This document shows positions 1-9,649 of a stretch of DNA of 64,000 bases, piece after piece. The DNA comes from Vespa crabro. Taxonomy: Eukaryota; Arthropoda; Insecta; Hymenoptera; Vespidae. Location of the stretch: assembly GCF_910589235.1 (NCBI RefSeq), contig NC_060964.1, positions 62,001 through 126,000 of the forward strand, in the 5' to 3' direction. The position numbers and the translations under genes were made by a program. The notes under the pieces were generated by a model, which did no database searches, was not told where the DNA came from, and saw only the letters and a list, made by a program, of their open reading frames with translations. The stretch's first letter is position 1; every line of letters begins with the position of its first letter.

Positions 1-2284
1 TGACTATTCCGAATATTTCTAAGTCCTACTGTCAAAATGGTTCGATTTGCACTCGCACAACTTTATCTCGACTAGTCGGAATACTTCCAAGTCCGACAGT
101 CACAAGGAGTCGGGCGCCACTCGCATAATTTGCACTCGACAAGTCGGAAATTTCCTAGTCCGAAAGTCGTACTTTTTCGAGGAGAATATAACTATTAAAT
201 ATAACGTATAACTTTTACTCGACTAGTCGGAATGTTTCCAAGTCCGACAACAGCTTTGATTCGAAAGTCACTCGTATGACTTTCCCTCAACTGTTAGAAT
301 TATTAACATGTGCGAAAGTCGTATTGATACTAGTGTCGCTCGCCAAACTTTCCCTTGACTAGCCGGATTATTTCCTAGTACGACGGCCGCATTGGTTTGA
401 AAGGCACTCACGTATCTTTTCATCGTCTTGTTGGAATATTTCCAAGTCCAATATTCGCATTTTTTCACAAATCACTCGCATAACTCTCTTTCGATTATTC
501 GGAATATTTCCAAGTCAGAAAGTCGCATTGGTCAGTGATTTACTCTCATAATTTTACCTTGACTAATCGGATTTTTTCCAATTCTGGAAGCCGCATTGGT
601 TCGAGAGGCACTCGCATATCTTTCCTTCGACAAGTGTGTATATTTTCAAGTCAGCCTGCCGCATTGGATAACAAGTAACTCGCATAATTTTCTTTTGAAT
701 ATTCGAAAAATTTCCATGTCAGACATCCGTATGGGTAGGAGATTAGCTCTCATAATTTTACCAAAAACATTCGGATTACTTCCAATTCTCAAAGCCGCAT
801 TGATTCCAGAGGCACTTATATAACTTCCTCGACTAGGCGGAATATTTCCAAGTCCGAAGGTCGCCTTCTTTCGAAAGGCATTCGGATAACTTTTCCTCAA
901 CAAGGCAGTATATTTCAAAGTCCGACACCTGCATTGTTTCGCGAGGCACACGCATAAGTTTCCATCGACTAGAACGAAATATTTCCAAACTTTGCAGTCG
1001 CATTGGTTCACAAGCTACTCGCATAACATTCCCTCAACTAGGTAGAATATTTCCAAATCCGGAAGTCACATTGGGTCGAGAAAGCCGCGCATAACTTCCC
1101 CTCGATTCGTTGGAATATTTCCAAGACCCACAGTCGCATTGATTCGAGAGGGACTCGCATAAATTTCCCTCGACTAAGCGGAATATTTCCAAGTAAGACA
1201 GCCGCGTTGGTTTGAGAGGCATTCATCAAACCTTCTCTGGACTAGTTGTAATATTCCCAATTGCGACTGTCGCATTGGTTCTGGAGGCATTCGCATATCA
1301 TTAGCTGGATATGACGGCACATTTCCAAGTGCGATAGTCGCATTGATTCAAAAGTCGCTCGCACAACTTTCCCTCCCTCTGTCGGAATAAATCTATGTCC
1401 GACAGTCGTATTGGTTCGTGATGCCCTTGCGTAACTGTCCCTCGTCTAGTCGGAAGATTACCACGTCCGAATGTCTCATTGGTTCACAAGTAACTCGCAT
1501 AACGTTCTCTCGTCTAGTCGGAATATATCTAGGCTTGACAGTCGGTTTGGTTCTAGAGGCACTCAAATAACTTTCCCTCGAATACTTGGAATATATCTAG
1601 GAAGGCAGTCGCATTGCTTTTGGAGGCCCTCACATAATCTTCCCTCGACTTATCGGCGTAATTCTAGGTCTGACATTCGCATCTGTTCGAGAGTCACTCG
1701 CATAGCTTTACCTCGATTAGTCGTAATATTTCTAGGTGCGACAGCCGCATTGGTTCGAGAGGCACTCGCATTACTTTCCATCAACTACTCGGAATATTTC
1801 CAATTGCGACAGTCGCGTTGTTCACAAGTAACTCGTACAACATTCCCTCCTCTAATCGGAATATTTCCAAGTCCGACAACGACATTAGTTCGTGAGTCAC
1901 TCTAATAACTTTCACTCGACTAGTCGGATTAGTTCCCAGCCCGACATTCGCATTGGCTGACAAGTAAGTGGTATAACTTTTCCACGACTAGTTGTAATAT
2001 GTCTGAGAAGCATTGGTTTGAGAAGCACTCGCATAACTTTCACTCGACTAATTGACATATTTTCAAGTACGACAGTCGCAATACTTCGAAAGACACTGTT
2101 TTAACTATCCGTCGGCTAGACGTAAGATGTCTAATTCCGAAAGTCGTATTGGTTCACAAGTCACTCGCATAGCTTTCGCAAGACTAGTAAAAATATTTCA
2201 TAGTACGACAGACACATTAATTCGACAAGCACTCGCATGACTTTCTCACGACTCGTTGGGGTATTTCCAACTTCGACAGTCCAA
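1..2284 (+). repeat. 68-bp satellite array, forward orientation
   Basis: About 33 diverged monomers. Starts of the CTCGAC box at 67 and 135, and again at 218 and 286, show the 68-bp period. The monomer carries two near-palindromes, CGACTAGTCG and GGAATATTTCC, followed by AAGTCCGACAG, a CGCATTGGTTCGAGAGG box and CACTCGCATAACTTTCC. Neighbouring monomers differ at many positions and show small indels, such as extra bases between 135 and 218, so the array is old and poorly homogenised. The short ORFs crossing it are by-products of the repeat. Confidence 0.95.
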
Positions 2285-2285
2285 A

Positions 2286-2399
2286 ATTATGATTATTATG
2301 ACTATTTTTATGGTAATTACGGTTAATATTATGATTATTATGATTATTAAGATTATTAAGGTGAATACTATTCTGAATTATTATTATTATTACTATTAC

Positions 2400-2436
<37 letters not shown>

Positions 2437-2754
2437 TTCGTTATTTTCGTAATTATCTTTTTGTAGTTAATTTTACTATTATCATTATTAAAAATATGAT
2501 TATTTCTTTTACTATTATTATTATTATCGTTATTATTAAATTCATTAACGTTTTTATGGTGAATATTGTTGTCATTATTATTATCGCTGTTATCGTTGTT
2601 TCTATTATTATGGTTATTATAGTGATACTTATAATTATTGTTATTATAGTGATTATTGTCGCAGTTACCGTTTCTATTGATATTATTGTTCTTTTTAGCG
2701 TTATTAACGTTATTATCGTTATTATCGCTATTATCCATATTAACATTATTATTA

Positions 2755-2805
<51 letters not shown>

Positions 2806-2820
2806 TTATTATTATTATTA
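2286..2820. repeat. Interrupted (TTA)n microsatellite tract
   Basis: Trinucleotide tract. Its first part is interrupted mainly by ATG/GATT units, then comes a pure ATT run, then a part interrupted by CGTT units. It joins satellite directly at 2285 and is followed without spacer by the 5' end of element A1. The long poly-Ile, poly-Tyr and poly-Asn reading frames on both strands are translations of the repeat, not genes. Confidence 0.95.
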
Positions 2821-3237
2821 CCCTCTGTGGGTAGGGGGAAGTAGAATACTCTCACAGTACACCCTGCTTGCCGTAAGAGGCGACTAAAAGGGACTGTGTG
2901 AATGGCGTTTGAATGTTTTTGTACGGCTATTCCTATCTTTGTTCTTCTTTTATATCTTTTTCTATTCTTTCTCTTACTCTCAAATTTCTTTCCGTTCCTT
3001 TCCTTTCCTTTGGGGAGCTTGCCTCCCAATAATTATATTTCTTATGATGGATAGTATAGAAAAAGGTAAAAGCGGGCATGGGAGGGACACCCACGCCACG
3101 GCGGTGTCAGGTGGTGTTAGGGCAGGCCACCTGCCGTCGTCATTCAGCAACTGCCAGGAGCTTGGGGTAGGCAACCGGGCCCCAGCTCTGGATATTGCAT
3201 CAGGAAGAGCACCACAGGTAGGCGACCTAGCCTGCGG
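2821..3237 (+). promoter_or_regulatory. 5' leader of element A1
   Basis: This leader recurs at the 5' ends of A2 (14387), A3 (45311) and, on the minus strand, A4 (59697), so it marks the true element start. A conserved core around 2862-2895 reads CCCTGCTT, then GYCG, TAAGAGG, CGAC, and ends AAAAGGGACT, which can fold as a small stem-loop. Upstream, CTGTGGG can pair with CTCACAG (7 bp with one G-U). R1-like elements carry internal 5' promoters; whether this one does is inference. Confidence 0.6.
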
Positions 3238-3582
3238 GTGTCTATAGCGCCAGGAAGGGTAAGATATGAGGAAAGTCACTTGGAGGAGTGGCAATTGGCT
3301 GCCAGAGCCGTTGATAACACGCGGTTCTCCGGCCTTACGTCACCTATCCATCCTGCAATGGGGACATCACAAGATGGAGTGAGTGAGAAACTCGCGAAAG
3401 CGAAAGTACTCCTCGCCAAAATGAAGTCGGCTATTACTTGACAGCCCAACGTAAGCAACGCTATTAAGCAAGGGTTTCCAGAACTGGAGAACATCATAGA
3501 CAGCCTCGAGTTCATTTATAAATCTCAAAATAAGGTCAATAAGGGAGTGAGGAACTTCGCCTGTGTTTCTCAGAGTCCTTAG
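3238..3582 (+). pseudogene. ORF1 (gag) N-terminal part of A1, broken
   Basis: Reading frame with residues such as HLEEWQLAARAVDN and LEFIYKSQNKVNKG, matching the N-terminal gag part of A3 (45824-46027). It probably encodes the start of the ORF1 RNA-binding protein. A TGA at 3438-3440 (ACT TGA CAG) interrupts it; the mirrored copy at 29820-30164 has ACT AGA CAG and reads through to the same TAG. The first codon of the open stretch is not a convincing start; an ATG lies at 3267 in another frame. Confidence 0.6.
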
Positions 3583-3937
3583 GCATGTTCTGTAACTGAT
3601 GCTGGCGCAATAAAGCGAGTAGCCACAAGCCCGCCTCAGTTGGCTGAAGAAAGCCTGAAAAGAACGCGGCAAGAGACGACGACGACCGAAGCCACCACCG
3701 AGGTCGAGAAGAAGAGAAAAAGACAGGAAAAACGAGCGAAGAATGTGACGAATCACCCATAGCAGGAGAAATGAAGCCGATCAAATCGGACGACAGGCCC
3801 AGAAAGAGAACGCGGCCGGATGCTATCCTCTTGAAACCCGCGCAAGGTAAGTCTTATGCAGACGTAGTTGGAACCATCCACCAGGGATAGACGTAAGATC
3901 GGTCCGGCAGACCAGAACCGGAGGGGTTCTCCTCGAA
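3583..3937 (+). pseudogene. ORF1 middle part of A1, frameshifted
   Basis: Basic, Lys/Glu/Arg-rich sequence in a different frame, including RPRKRTRPDAILLKPAQGK and then SYADVVGTIHQG. The equivalent in A3 (46144-46395) reads KTYADVVGAIHQRIKI. This segment typically links the variable gag N-terminus to the RRM-like part of R1-type ORF1 proteins. Stops near 3890 and a frame change before 3938 break it. Confidence 0.5.
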
Positions 3938-4417
3938 TTGAAGAAGACCACTGCGCATATCAGGGCCTCATTCGCAGAAGCATTGAGGAAAGGACTAGAA
4001 GAAACGAGCAGCATCACGGAACTGGTTCCTAGAGCTATGCTGGAGTTACGGGACTGCGATTGCTGCACATCGTTGGTGGAAGTCGAGGAGGCCCAAAAGA
4101 GGAGCCTGCCAGACTACGCGGGGAAACTCGAGGTCAAATTAACGAACCCCAACGCGAGACAACAACGCCTTGCCCTCATCAAGATAGAAGAGGAAGCAGC
4201 TGCGAAGCTTTCAAAGGCCGGCCGAGTGCTGGTCGGCCTCGTCAGCTGCAGGATCAGGCGAAGAACTGAAGTGAGTCGATGCTACCGCTGTCTTGACTAT
4301 TGTTACTATTGCGCCTCGTGCAAGGGCCCTGAACGCAGTAAGTTATGCTATTTCTGCGGCGGCACGGGGCACATGATCAAACATTCTAAGTTTTATTTGC
4401 TTCTTGTGCCCCAATAG
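3938..4417 (+). pseudogene. ORF1 (gag) C-terminal part with two damaged zinc knuckles, A1
   Basis: 159 codons. The first half matches the folded gag region of R1-like elements (TSSITELVPRAMLELRDCD, then LEVKLTNPNARQQRLALIK). Two CCHC knuckles follow. The first reads CYRCLDYCYYCASC, with Tyr where His should be. The second reads CYFCGGTGHMIKHS, with the last Cys replaced by Ser. The protein would bind element RNA in a ribonucleoprotein particle, but both knuckles have lost a zinc ligand. It lies just upstream of ORF2, in the usual order. Confidence 0.8.
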
Positions 4418-4506
4418 CGTAGATGATCAAAAGAAGCATCTGGCAGGACAAGGGCCTGAAAAGCTTTCCAGGAGGACTATGCAACAGCCAACAAGCGGAA
4501 AACAGG

Positions 4507-4611
4507 ATGAGAGTACTTCAGGGTAATCTCAAAAGGAGCAGGACGACGCACCACCTTCTAACCCAGCTCTGCCCTGAGAAGCTAGCTGATATCGTCCTAA
4601 TCAGCGAATAG
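4507..4611 (+). pseudogene. ORF2 start, endonuclease N-terminus of A1
   Basis: ATG at 4507 opens a frame that reads MRVLQGNLKRSR, then LADIVLISE, then a TAG at 4609. R1-clade ORF2 proteins begin this way: a Q-x-N beta strand, then a strand ending in the catalytic Glu of the SEQY motif. Here a stop replaces the Gln after Glu; in A3 the same place reads LISEQYQDRAG. The rest of the domain resumes downstream at 4696. Confidence 0.7.
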
Positions 4612-4695
4612 TATTAGGACAGAGCAGGAATAGGACGGTATGCAAACGAATTGGGCACTGCGGCAATCTGAAACCCAGATACCCGACAAATACAT

Positions 4696-5170
4696 GTGTC
4701 GGATCAAGGATCTAGACGCGGTTACGTTTGGGTGAGACATAGCACGACGACATATGTCAGCGTATATCTCACCCCAAACGACCGGATAGACGACTTCCAG
4801 AATAAACTGGACGATCTGGAAGACGCGCTGCGGGAAATACAAGGGTATCTCATTGTGGCTGGAGACTTCAATGCCAAAGCTCTCGAATGGGGGGAGGCCA
4901 GGCCGGACTCCAGAGGAAGACGAATCATGGAGTTGGTGTTGAGACTATAGCTATCAGTACTCAACACAGGCTCGACACCAACCTTCCGTAGGCCTGGCTA
5001 CAGAGAGACGATCCCGGACGTCTCTCTAGAGAACGAACAACTAGTGGCAAGAGTCGCAGGCTGGCGTGTAATAGAGGATTATACCGGGAGCGAACATCAG
5101 TACATCGTCTTTGATGTACACGATAGGAGACCAGTCGTGACAATTGCAAAACGATCCCTCCGGTGACAAA
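4696..5170 (+). pseudogene. APE-type endonuclease domain of A1
   Basis: Reads through YVSVYLTPNDRIDDF, then LIVAGDFNAKALEWGE with the GDFNA metal and DNA-backbone motif, to a TAG at 4948. It continues in frame with VAGWRVIEDYTG and SEHQYIVFDVHD, where the usual SDH catalytic triplet is SEH. The domain nicks target DNA to prime reverse transcription. Stops at 4948 and 5164 and the Asp-to-Glu change show decay. Confidence 0.75.
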
Positions 5171-5178
5171 TTGCAAGA

Positions 5179-5788
5179 ATGGACCGAGTGAGGCTGTCTT
5201 TGGTCATTGAAGGAGGATGGAGATCCCTTCAAAATGCATCCGCGAGTCTATTGCCACCAGCACAAGCCAGGTTGATTACTGCAGCAACTATGCAGCTCAT
5301 CCAAAAGGCTTGCGCGATATCGGTGCCAAAGAAGAGCACGAAACGGCAGAGGCTTCCTGCATACTAGTGGACGAACGAGATTGCAGATCTTCATAAGAAG
5401 TGCTTAAGGCTTCGCCGTTTAGCACAACGAGCTAAGTGACGCGATCTCGACGCTGCTCCCGTGGCTGCAGAGTGTCAAGCGGCCAAAAAAGCTTTGAAGT
5501 GGGCTATCAAGGCCAGCCAACGACGGAGCTGGAAGGAGTTGTGCCTGGAAGTCGATCAGAATCCGTAGGGATAGGGGTATCAGATCGTTACTTGCAAGCT
5601 GGGGACTCGAACGCAAGGAATCCTTCTGGACGCGAGGACGTTGGATTACATAGTGCATACTCTATTTCCCTCACAGACGAAGAGAGAGATTAGCATGGCT
5701 GCGCCTGTCATAACCGAGGCGCCACAATTTACGGAAGAAGATCTACTCAAGGCTGCATCATCTATGCGGAAGAAGAAAGCTCCAGGTC
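5179..5788 (+). pseudogene. ORF2 linker between EN and RT of A1, degraded
   Basis: Continues the ORF2 protein in scraps: RVRLSLVIEGGWRSL and ARLITAATMQLIQKACAI, then helical linker sequence (KALKWAIKASQRRSWKE), then EEDLLKAASSMRKKKAPGLD at the RT entrance. Several stops and at least one frame change. A3 lacks most of this stretch because it is deleted between the equivalents of about 5255 and 5640. Confidence 0.6.
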
Positions 5789-6807
5789 TTGACTGACTTC
5801 GCGCAGAGTCACCCTGAGCTCTTACTAAACATGTGCAACATGTGCCTCAGGGAGGGCATCTTCGCCGCCCCGTGGAAGAAAACGAGGCTTGTGCTCATCA
5901 GCATAGGCAAGGGTCCGGTAGATGCAGCTTCGTCATACAGGCCTATCTGTATGCTCTATACGGCTGGCAAGCTCCTGGTGAAGCTGTTAAGGCCACGGCT
6001 GCACGCAGCCGTGAGGGCAGCAGAGATCTTGCTGCCCGCAAGTATGGATTTCGATCCGACCTCTCTACCATCCACGCAGATCAGGAGGTTGTCACAGCCA
6101 CTAAATTGACGGAGTTCGGGAATCACCATTCCCGCCCTTTGTGTCTGCTGGCCACCTTAGACGTGAGGAATGCCTTCAACTCCCTCAGTTGGGACATGGC
6201 AATGGAAGCGCTCGAACGTAATTTTAGAGTTCCGGGGTACCTACTCCGAATACTCGGGTATTACCTGAACAAGCGCTTCCTAGAGTACAATACAGGCGAT
6301 TTGCCAAGAAACTTGGAATTGACATCGGGAGCAGCTCAGGGCTCCATACTAGGACCGGATATCTGGAATATATTCTACGAAGGTATCCTACGTATAGCAG
6401 TCCCTGATGTTGCTTTCTTGGTTGGGTACGTAGACGACATAGCAGTTGTCATAACTGCAAGAGGCACGGAGGGGGCACAGCTGCTGCTCAACCAGGTCAT
6501 GTGCAGACTCATCTCCTGGATGGAAGATCACGGGCTATCCTTAGCAAGCCAGAAAACAGAGATCGTGCTACTAACGAAGAAGCGCATCAACACCTTGCGC
6601 AGCTTCACCGTAGGAGACGCGACGCTCCAGACTAAGCCGTCTCTCAGGTACATAGGAGTAATGCTCGATTGCAAACTGAATTACGGAGAGCATATACTAT
6701 GGGTAGCTGGCAAGGTGGCAAAAATAGTTTCCACCCTCGGCACACCCATGGCCAATGTCAACGGTCCCCGGCCGTGCATTAGGCGACTACTCTTGAGTGC
6801 CGCCTAA
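5789..6807 (+). pseudogene. Reverse transcriptase domain of A1
   Basis: RT motifs in order across two overlapping frames: SYRPICMLYTAGKLL, a frame change near 6040, KYGFRSDLSTIHA, LDVRNAFNSLSW (motif A), AAQGSILGPDIWNIFY (motif B), VGYVDDIAVV (catalytic motif C), GLSLASQKTEIVLL (D) and LRYIGVMLD (E). The polymerase would copy element RNA at the nicked target. The 324-codon frame ending at 6807 is the longest uninterrupted coding remnant in the window outside microsatellites. The catalytic YVDD is intact, but the N-terminal frame change and downstream stops make it non-functional. Confidence 0.85.
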
Positions 6808-7471
6808 GCAGTGATGCTATACGGCGCAGAAATATGGGCTAAGGCGCTGCGAAAGGAGATATATCGCAAGTGCATATCCGCGGAACAAAGGAGGGGCGCT
6901 CTCCGAATCGCGTCGTCCTAGCGCACGGTCTCTGAGCCCGCGGTGGTGTGGTCGCGGGGGTTATCCCTATAGATCTACTAGGCCAGGAGAGACAATTCGT
7001 CCACCAGCAGTGGTCCATTTTGGGTAAGGAGGAGGCATCAAGGCTCGCCAGTTCTACCAGCTTGCCAGTTCTTTCTGGCAAAGCAGATGGGAGCAGGAAA
7101 CTACGAGCAGATGGGCTGCCCGAATCATCAGTCGACTAGAGAACTGGATAAAACGGGAGGCGGGAGAGGTAGATTTCTATCTCACCCAATTCTTGACAGT
7201 GCATGGCCTGTTCTGCTCCTACCTCACAAAAATGAGGAAGTTTGTAGATGGCAACTGCCCCTATGGCGACTCAACCATGGACGATTCCCACCACACTTTC
7301 TTCATATGAGCACGGTGGAGCGCCGAACGATTTGCCATGGAACAGTAGCTCGGAGATATCTCGCCGGACAACATAATCGAGAAAATGCTGCGAGGACAAG
7401 AGTGGAGCAGGGTTGCCTGCTACTTGAGGGCATTCTTACCTAATAAGAAGAAGGAGATGGGCGGCCCATAG
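6808..7471 (+). pseudogene. ORF2 C-terminal domain of A1, degraded
   Basis: After the TAA at 6805 scraps of the RT C-terminal region continue (MLYGAEIWAKALRKE). Near the end come FYLTQFLTVHGLF, CPYGDSTMDDSHHTFF and IIEKMLRGQEWSRVACYL, then a TAG at 7469. The Cys/His-containing segment near the end is typical of R1-clade ORF2 proteins. Several stops interrupt it. Confidence 0.65.
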
Positions 7472-7757
7472 ACGTGCCACCTATGTTGATCGAGGTTCCT
7501 GCCACGTAGAGCCGAATTGAGGGAGTCCAATTTATGGGACATGATGTAGTGGCGCCATCCCGAAGAAATGTCACATGACGGTGCCGGGATGGTTTCACCA
7601 TGCCACTGGGATGGATATGAGTTTAGTCGGTAGTGCCTATTCCAACGGTGAGTCCGACACTCCAGGGACTTTAACGGGAGACTCAAATGGTAAAGTATTC
7701 ATCTAGGGTCCCTGGATCAGTGCGTAAAGTTTGGCATTCTCAGACCATCAATAAAAA

Positions 7758-7758
<1 letters not shown>
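7472..7758 (+). other. 3' UTR of A1
   Basis: Non-coding tail shared with A3 at 49072-49360, including GATATGAGTTTAGTCGG and TAGTGCCTATTC, then CAGACCATCA and an A-rich end. (TTA)n begins directly after it. No polyadenylation signal can be picked out with certainty; AATAAAAAA at the very end is a candidate. Confidence 0.65.
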
Positions 7759-7796
<38 letters not shown>

Positions 7797-7818
7797 TTTA
7801 TCAATATTATTATTATTA
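7759..7818. repeat. (TTA)n between A1 and D
   Basis: About 60 bp of nearly pure ATT units following the A1 3' end. With the (TTA)n tract upstream of A1 it suggests A1 landed inside a microsatellite, although a templated element tail is an alternative for this side. Confidence 0.85.
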
Positions 7819-8400
7819 CAAATTATGTGTAGCATAGAGCATGAAAATGGTTTTTGGCTACTGGGTAACGAACCCCCCACTAGCGGTGGATGGACAGGGT
7901 GCGCTTGCAAGCGTCCAAGCAGTCTTCATCTTACTACTGCACTCCTATGACGGTTTCTGTCTTGGCCAGCATCAGATCAGAGACTACATACGGCAACAAT
8001 TCCTTCGAAAAGAGCTACTGAATGTTGCTGGATGTCGTTGCATACCAGCAAAGCTCGTGGATGGAGACAGAGCTTTCCGGTCGGGCTCTTCACACACGAT
8101 AGACGTATGATAAAGGACGTTTAATGGCATCTCAGATTGAAACAATAGAGGAGGCCAACAAAAAACGACCAGCGTTGATACCGGTATAGGACAATGCTGG
8201 AAGAAAGAAGAAGGAGGTGGCGTCACCCACACCTACCTGGACGGAGGTAGCGAAAAGACGACAGAAACAATAGGAGAAATTAGCGAAGACACCCATCCAG
8301 GTACCAGGCGAATGTGAGAAAAGCCAAGAAAGACCAAACGATTATAAGGAAAGACAAAGGCGTTCAAAGTTTCACCTAGAGACTTTTCTGATCATACCGA

Positions 8401-8820
8401 ATGGAGACCTATGCGGCCGTGCTCGAGGAAATCCATAGCAAAACTAAACTGGAGGTCATACATGCAGAGGTGAGTTCGATCCGCCAGACATGGGCAGGTG
8501 ATGTTCTCATAGAATTGGGCAGATAATCTATAGAAAATGTCGCCTTCGGAGGCAAGTCTAAAAACATCCTAGGCGACAAGGGAATAGTCTGCCATAGGGA
8601 AACTAGAGTGACGTTATAGATTAGAGATCTCGATAGCTTAACCACTACCAAAGTAGTGAAAGATGCGATCTGGAGGGACATACAGGAGGAACATAGGGGT
8701 GGGTTCCGAAGAAAAATGATGATCTGGACCACGAAGGCAAACTAGAGAGGGCTCAGAATGACCATCGTAGAGGTGAGGGAGCAAGGAACAAGCCGACTTT
8801 TAAAGTAAGAGCATAGGTAG
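8401..8820 (+). pseudogene. Gag folded region of element D
   Basis: ATG at 8401 starts METYAAVLEEIHSKTK. One frame then continues through several stops: AEVSSIRQTWAGDVLIELG, IENVAFGGKSKNILGDK, TRVTL, IRDLDSLTTTK, KDAIWRDIQEEH. This order is characteristic of the ORF1 protein of R1-type retroelements, upstream of the knuckles. Stops at 8524, 8617, 8743, 8803 and 8815 kill it. Confidence 0.7.
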
Positions 8821-8840
8821 GTTGGATCAATTGTAGAAAA

Positions 8841-8972
8841 ATGCAGAGGGCGTTGGTTTCAAGGTGCTACAGATGGTTAGGATATGGGCATTCCGCTCGC
8901 AACTGCAAGGGCACGGACAAAAGCAAGCTCCACTACAAATGTGGTAAAAAATCAAGCGAGAGAGTGTCTTAG
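8841..8972 (+). pseudogene. Gag zinc-knuckle fragment of element D
   Basis: 43 codons from ATG 8841 to TAG 8970. The knuckle reads CYRWLGYGHSARNC: the second Cys of the CCHC is Trp, while His and the last Cys are kept. The following HYKCGKKSSERVS is the wreck of a second knuckle. It would have contacted RNA in the ORF1 particle. Confidence 0.7.
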
Positions 8973-9111
8973 CCCCGACAATCTGCATGTTATGCACGGA
9001 GGCGGATGAAGGAAAAGAAAGAAACGAACGTGAACACTCTCCAGGATCGGGGCGTTGCAACATATTCAAGGAGGCTCTCAATAAGGCCAAAAAGTTCCTG
9101 CGCTGACGCGA

Positions 9112-9234
9112 ATTCTCCAAACAAACGTAAACAAAAGAAAGATTGCCAACGAGCTGTATCAGCTGGCCCAGGAGCAGAGAGCAGATGTGCTGTTGATTAG
9201 TGAACAATATAGGGACGCGCAACCGCCCTTATAG
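9112..9234 (+). pseudogene. Endonuclease N-terminus of element D
   Basis: Reads ILQTNVNKRKIANELYQLA, then EQRADVLLISEQYRD, then a TAG at 9232. This is the typical start of the APE-type endonuclease of R1-clade ORF2, including the catalytic Glu in SEQY. There is no usable ATG; the frame is entered from upstream. Confidence 0.75.
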
Positions 9235-9439
9235 TTCTCTGAACCTCTCGGCGCAATTGCCATCTGGATCCTGGGTCAAAGCAAAATATCAGTAGAGTAG
9301 ACGCCGTGGCTTTCTTTGGATTAAAATTGGAGAAGTTACTTATTTTAGTTGCTACCACGCACAAAACGAACTCATCCACGAATTCTTGGACAAAATAGAC
9401 ATAATGGAGGACGTAATCTGGAACACAACACATTAGATC

Positions 9440-9649
9440 TTGATGGCCAGCGACTTCAATGTTAAGACGGAAGAGTGCGTAATGACGCACCAAAACTCGA
9501 GGGGCCAATTCGTGGTGGAAATGTCGGCCAGAACAAAGGTTTATGACTTGAACGTTATATACACGACTACCTTCGTACGGCCCGGATACATTGAGACGAT
9601 TCAGGAAATTTCACTAAACAATGAGAGACGATGGCTTTCAATCAACTAG
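9440..9649 (+). pseudogene. Endonuclease middle part of element D
   Basis: Contains ASDFNVKTEECV, the equivalent of GDFNA with Ala for Gly, then VIYTTTFVRPGYIETI, matching the TSTFxRPGYxETIxDVS segment of R1-like EN. The last residues (LSIN and the stop) come from satellite sequence, so the element breaks near 9640, before the SDH motif. Confidence 0.7.

Larger units (their letters stand above)
2821..7758 (+). mobile_element. R1-like non-LTR retrotransposon A1, full length, decayed
   Basis: Order of parts: 5' leader (2821-3237), ORF1 fragments with CCHC knuckles (3238-4417), ORF2 with EN (4507-5170) and RT (about 5700-6807), a C-terminal domain to 7471, and a 3' UTR ending in ATAAAAAA near 7758. 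It lies between (TTA)n repeats on both sides. Element A3 (45311-49360) is the same family, and A2 and A4 share its 5' leader. Many stops and frameshifts show it is dead. Assignment to the R1 clade rests on APE-type endonuclease, two gag knuckles, and the pattern of RT and C-terminal motifs; a phylogeny has not been done. Confidence 0.85.
7819..9640 (+). mobile_element. R1-like element D, gag and EN remnants, RT absent
   Basis: A second R1-like family, distinct in sequence from A. Gag begins near 8401, a zinc-knuckle piece lies at 8841-8972, and EN pieces at 9112-9234 and 9440-9630. The sequence then joins 68-bp satellite in mid-domain near 9640, with no RT and no 3' UTR. Loss of the 3' part is unusual because incomplete reverse transcription removes 5' ends; recombination or satellite expansion is a better explanation. 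The 7819-8400 part has no clear coding match. Confidence 0.75.

Noticed and set aside
1471..1905. ORFs of 60-150 codons along the satellite, with recurring words such as RLSDLEIF and CRTWKYS
   Set aside because: The words recur every 68 bp with frame rotation, and stops appear wherever the monomer has the common CTAG. There is no start, no neighbour and no conservation beyond the repeat.
2821..2900. HDV-like ribozyme at the family A 5' end
   Set aside because: The leader has two hairpins, but I could not place the required nested P1-P2 double pseudoknot: no 5' partner for AAAGGGAC exists before the first stem closes.
2217..3029. Poly-Asn, poly-Ile and poly-Tyr reading frames (also at 30373-31185, 43536-46210, 49394-50208 and 60852-63732)
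   Set aside because: They follow (TTA)n in every frame and strand, change frame with the repeat and have no conserved unique part. These are translations of a microsatellite.
7081..7471. Plus-strand ORF at 7087-7443 as a gene of its own
   Set aside because: Another frame over the same bases matches the conserved ORF2 C-terminus (YGDSTMDDSHHTFF), so this frame is a shadow.
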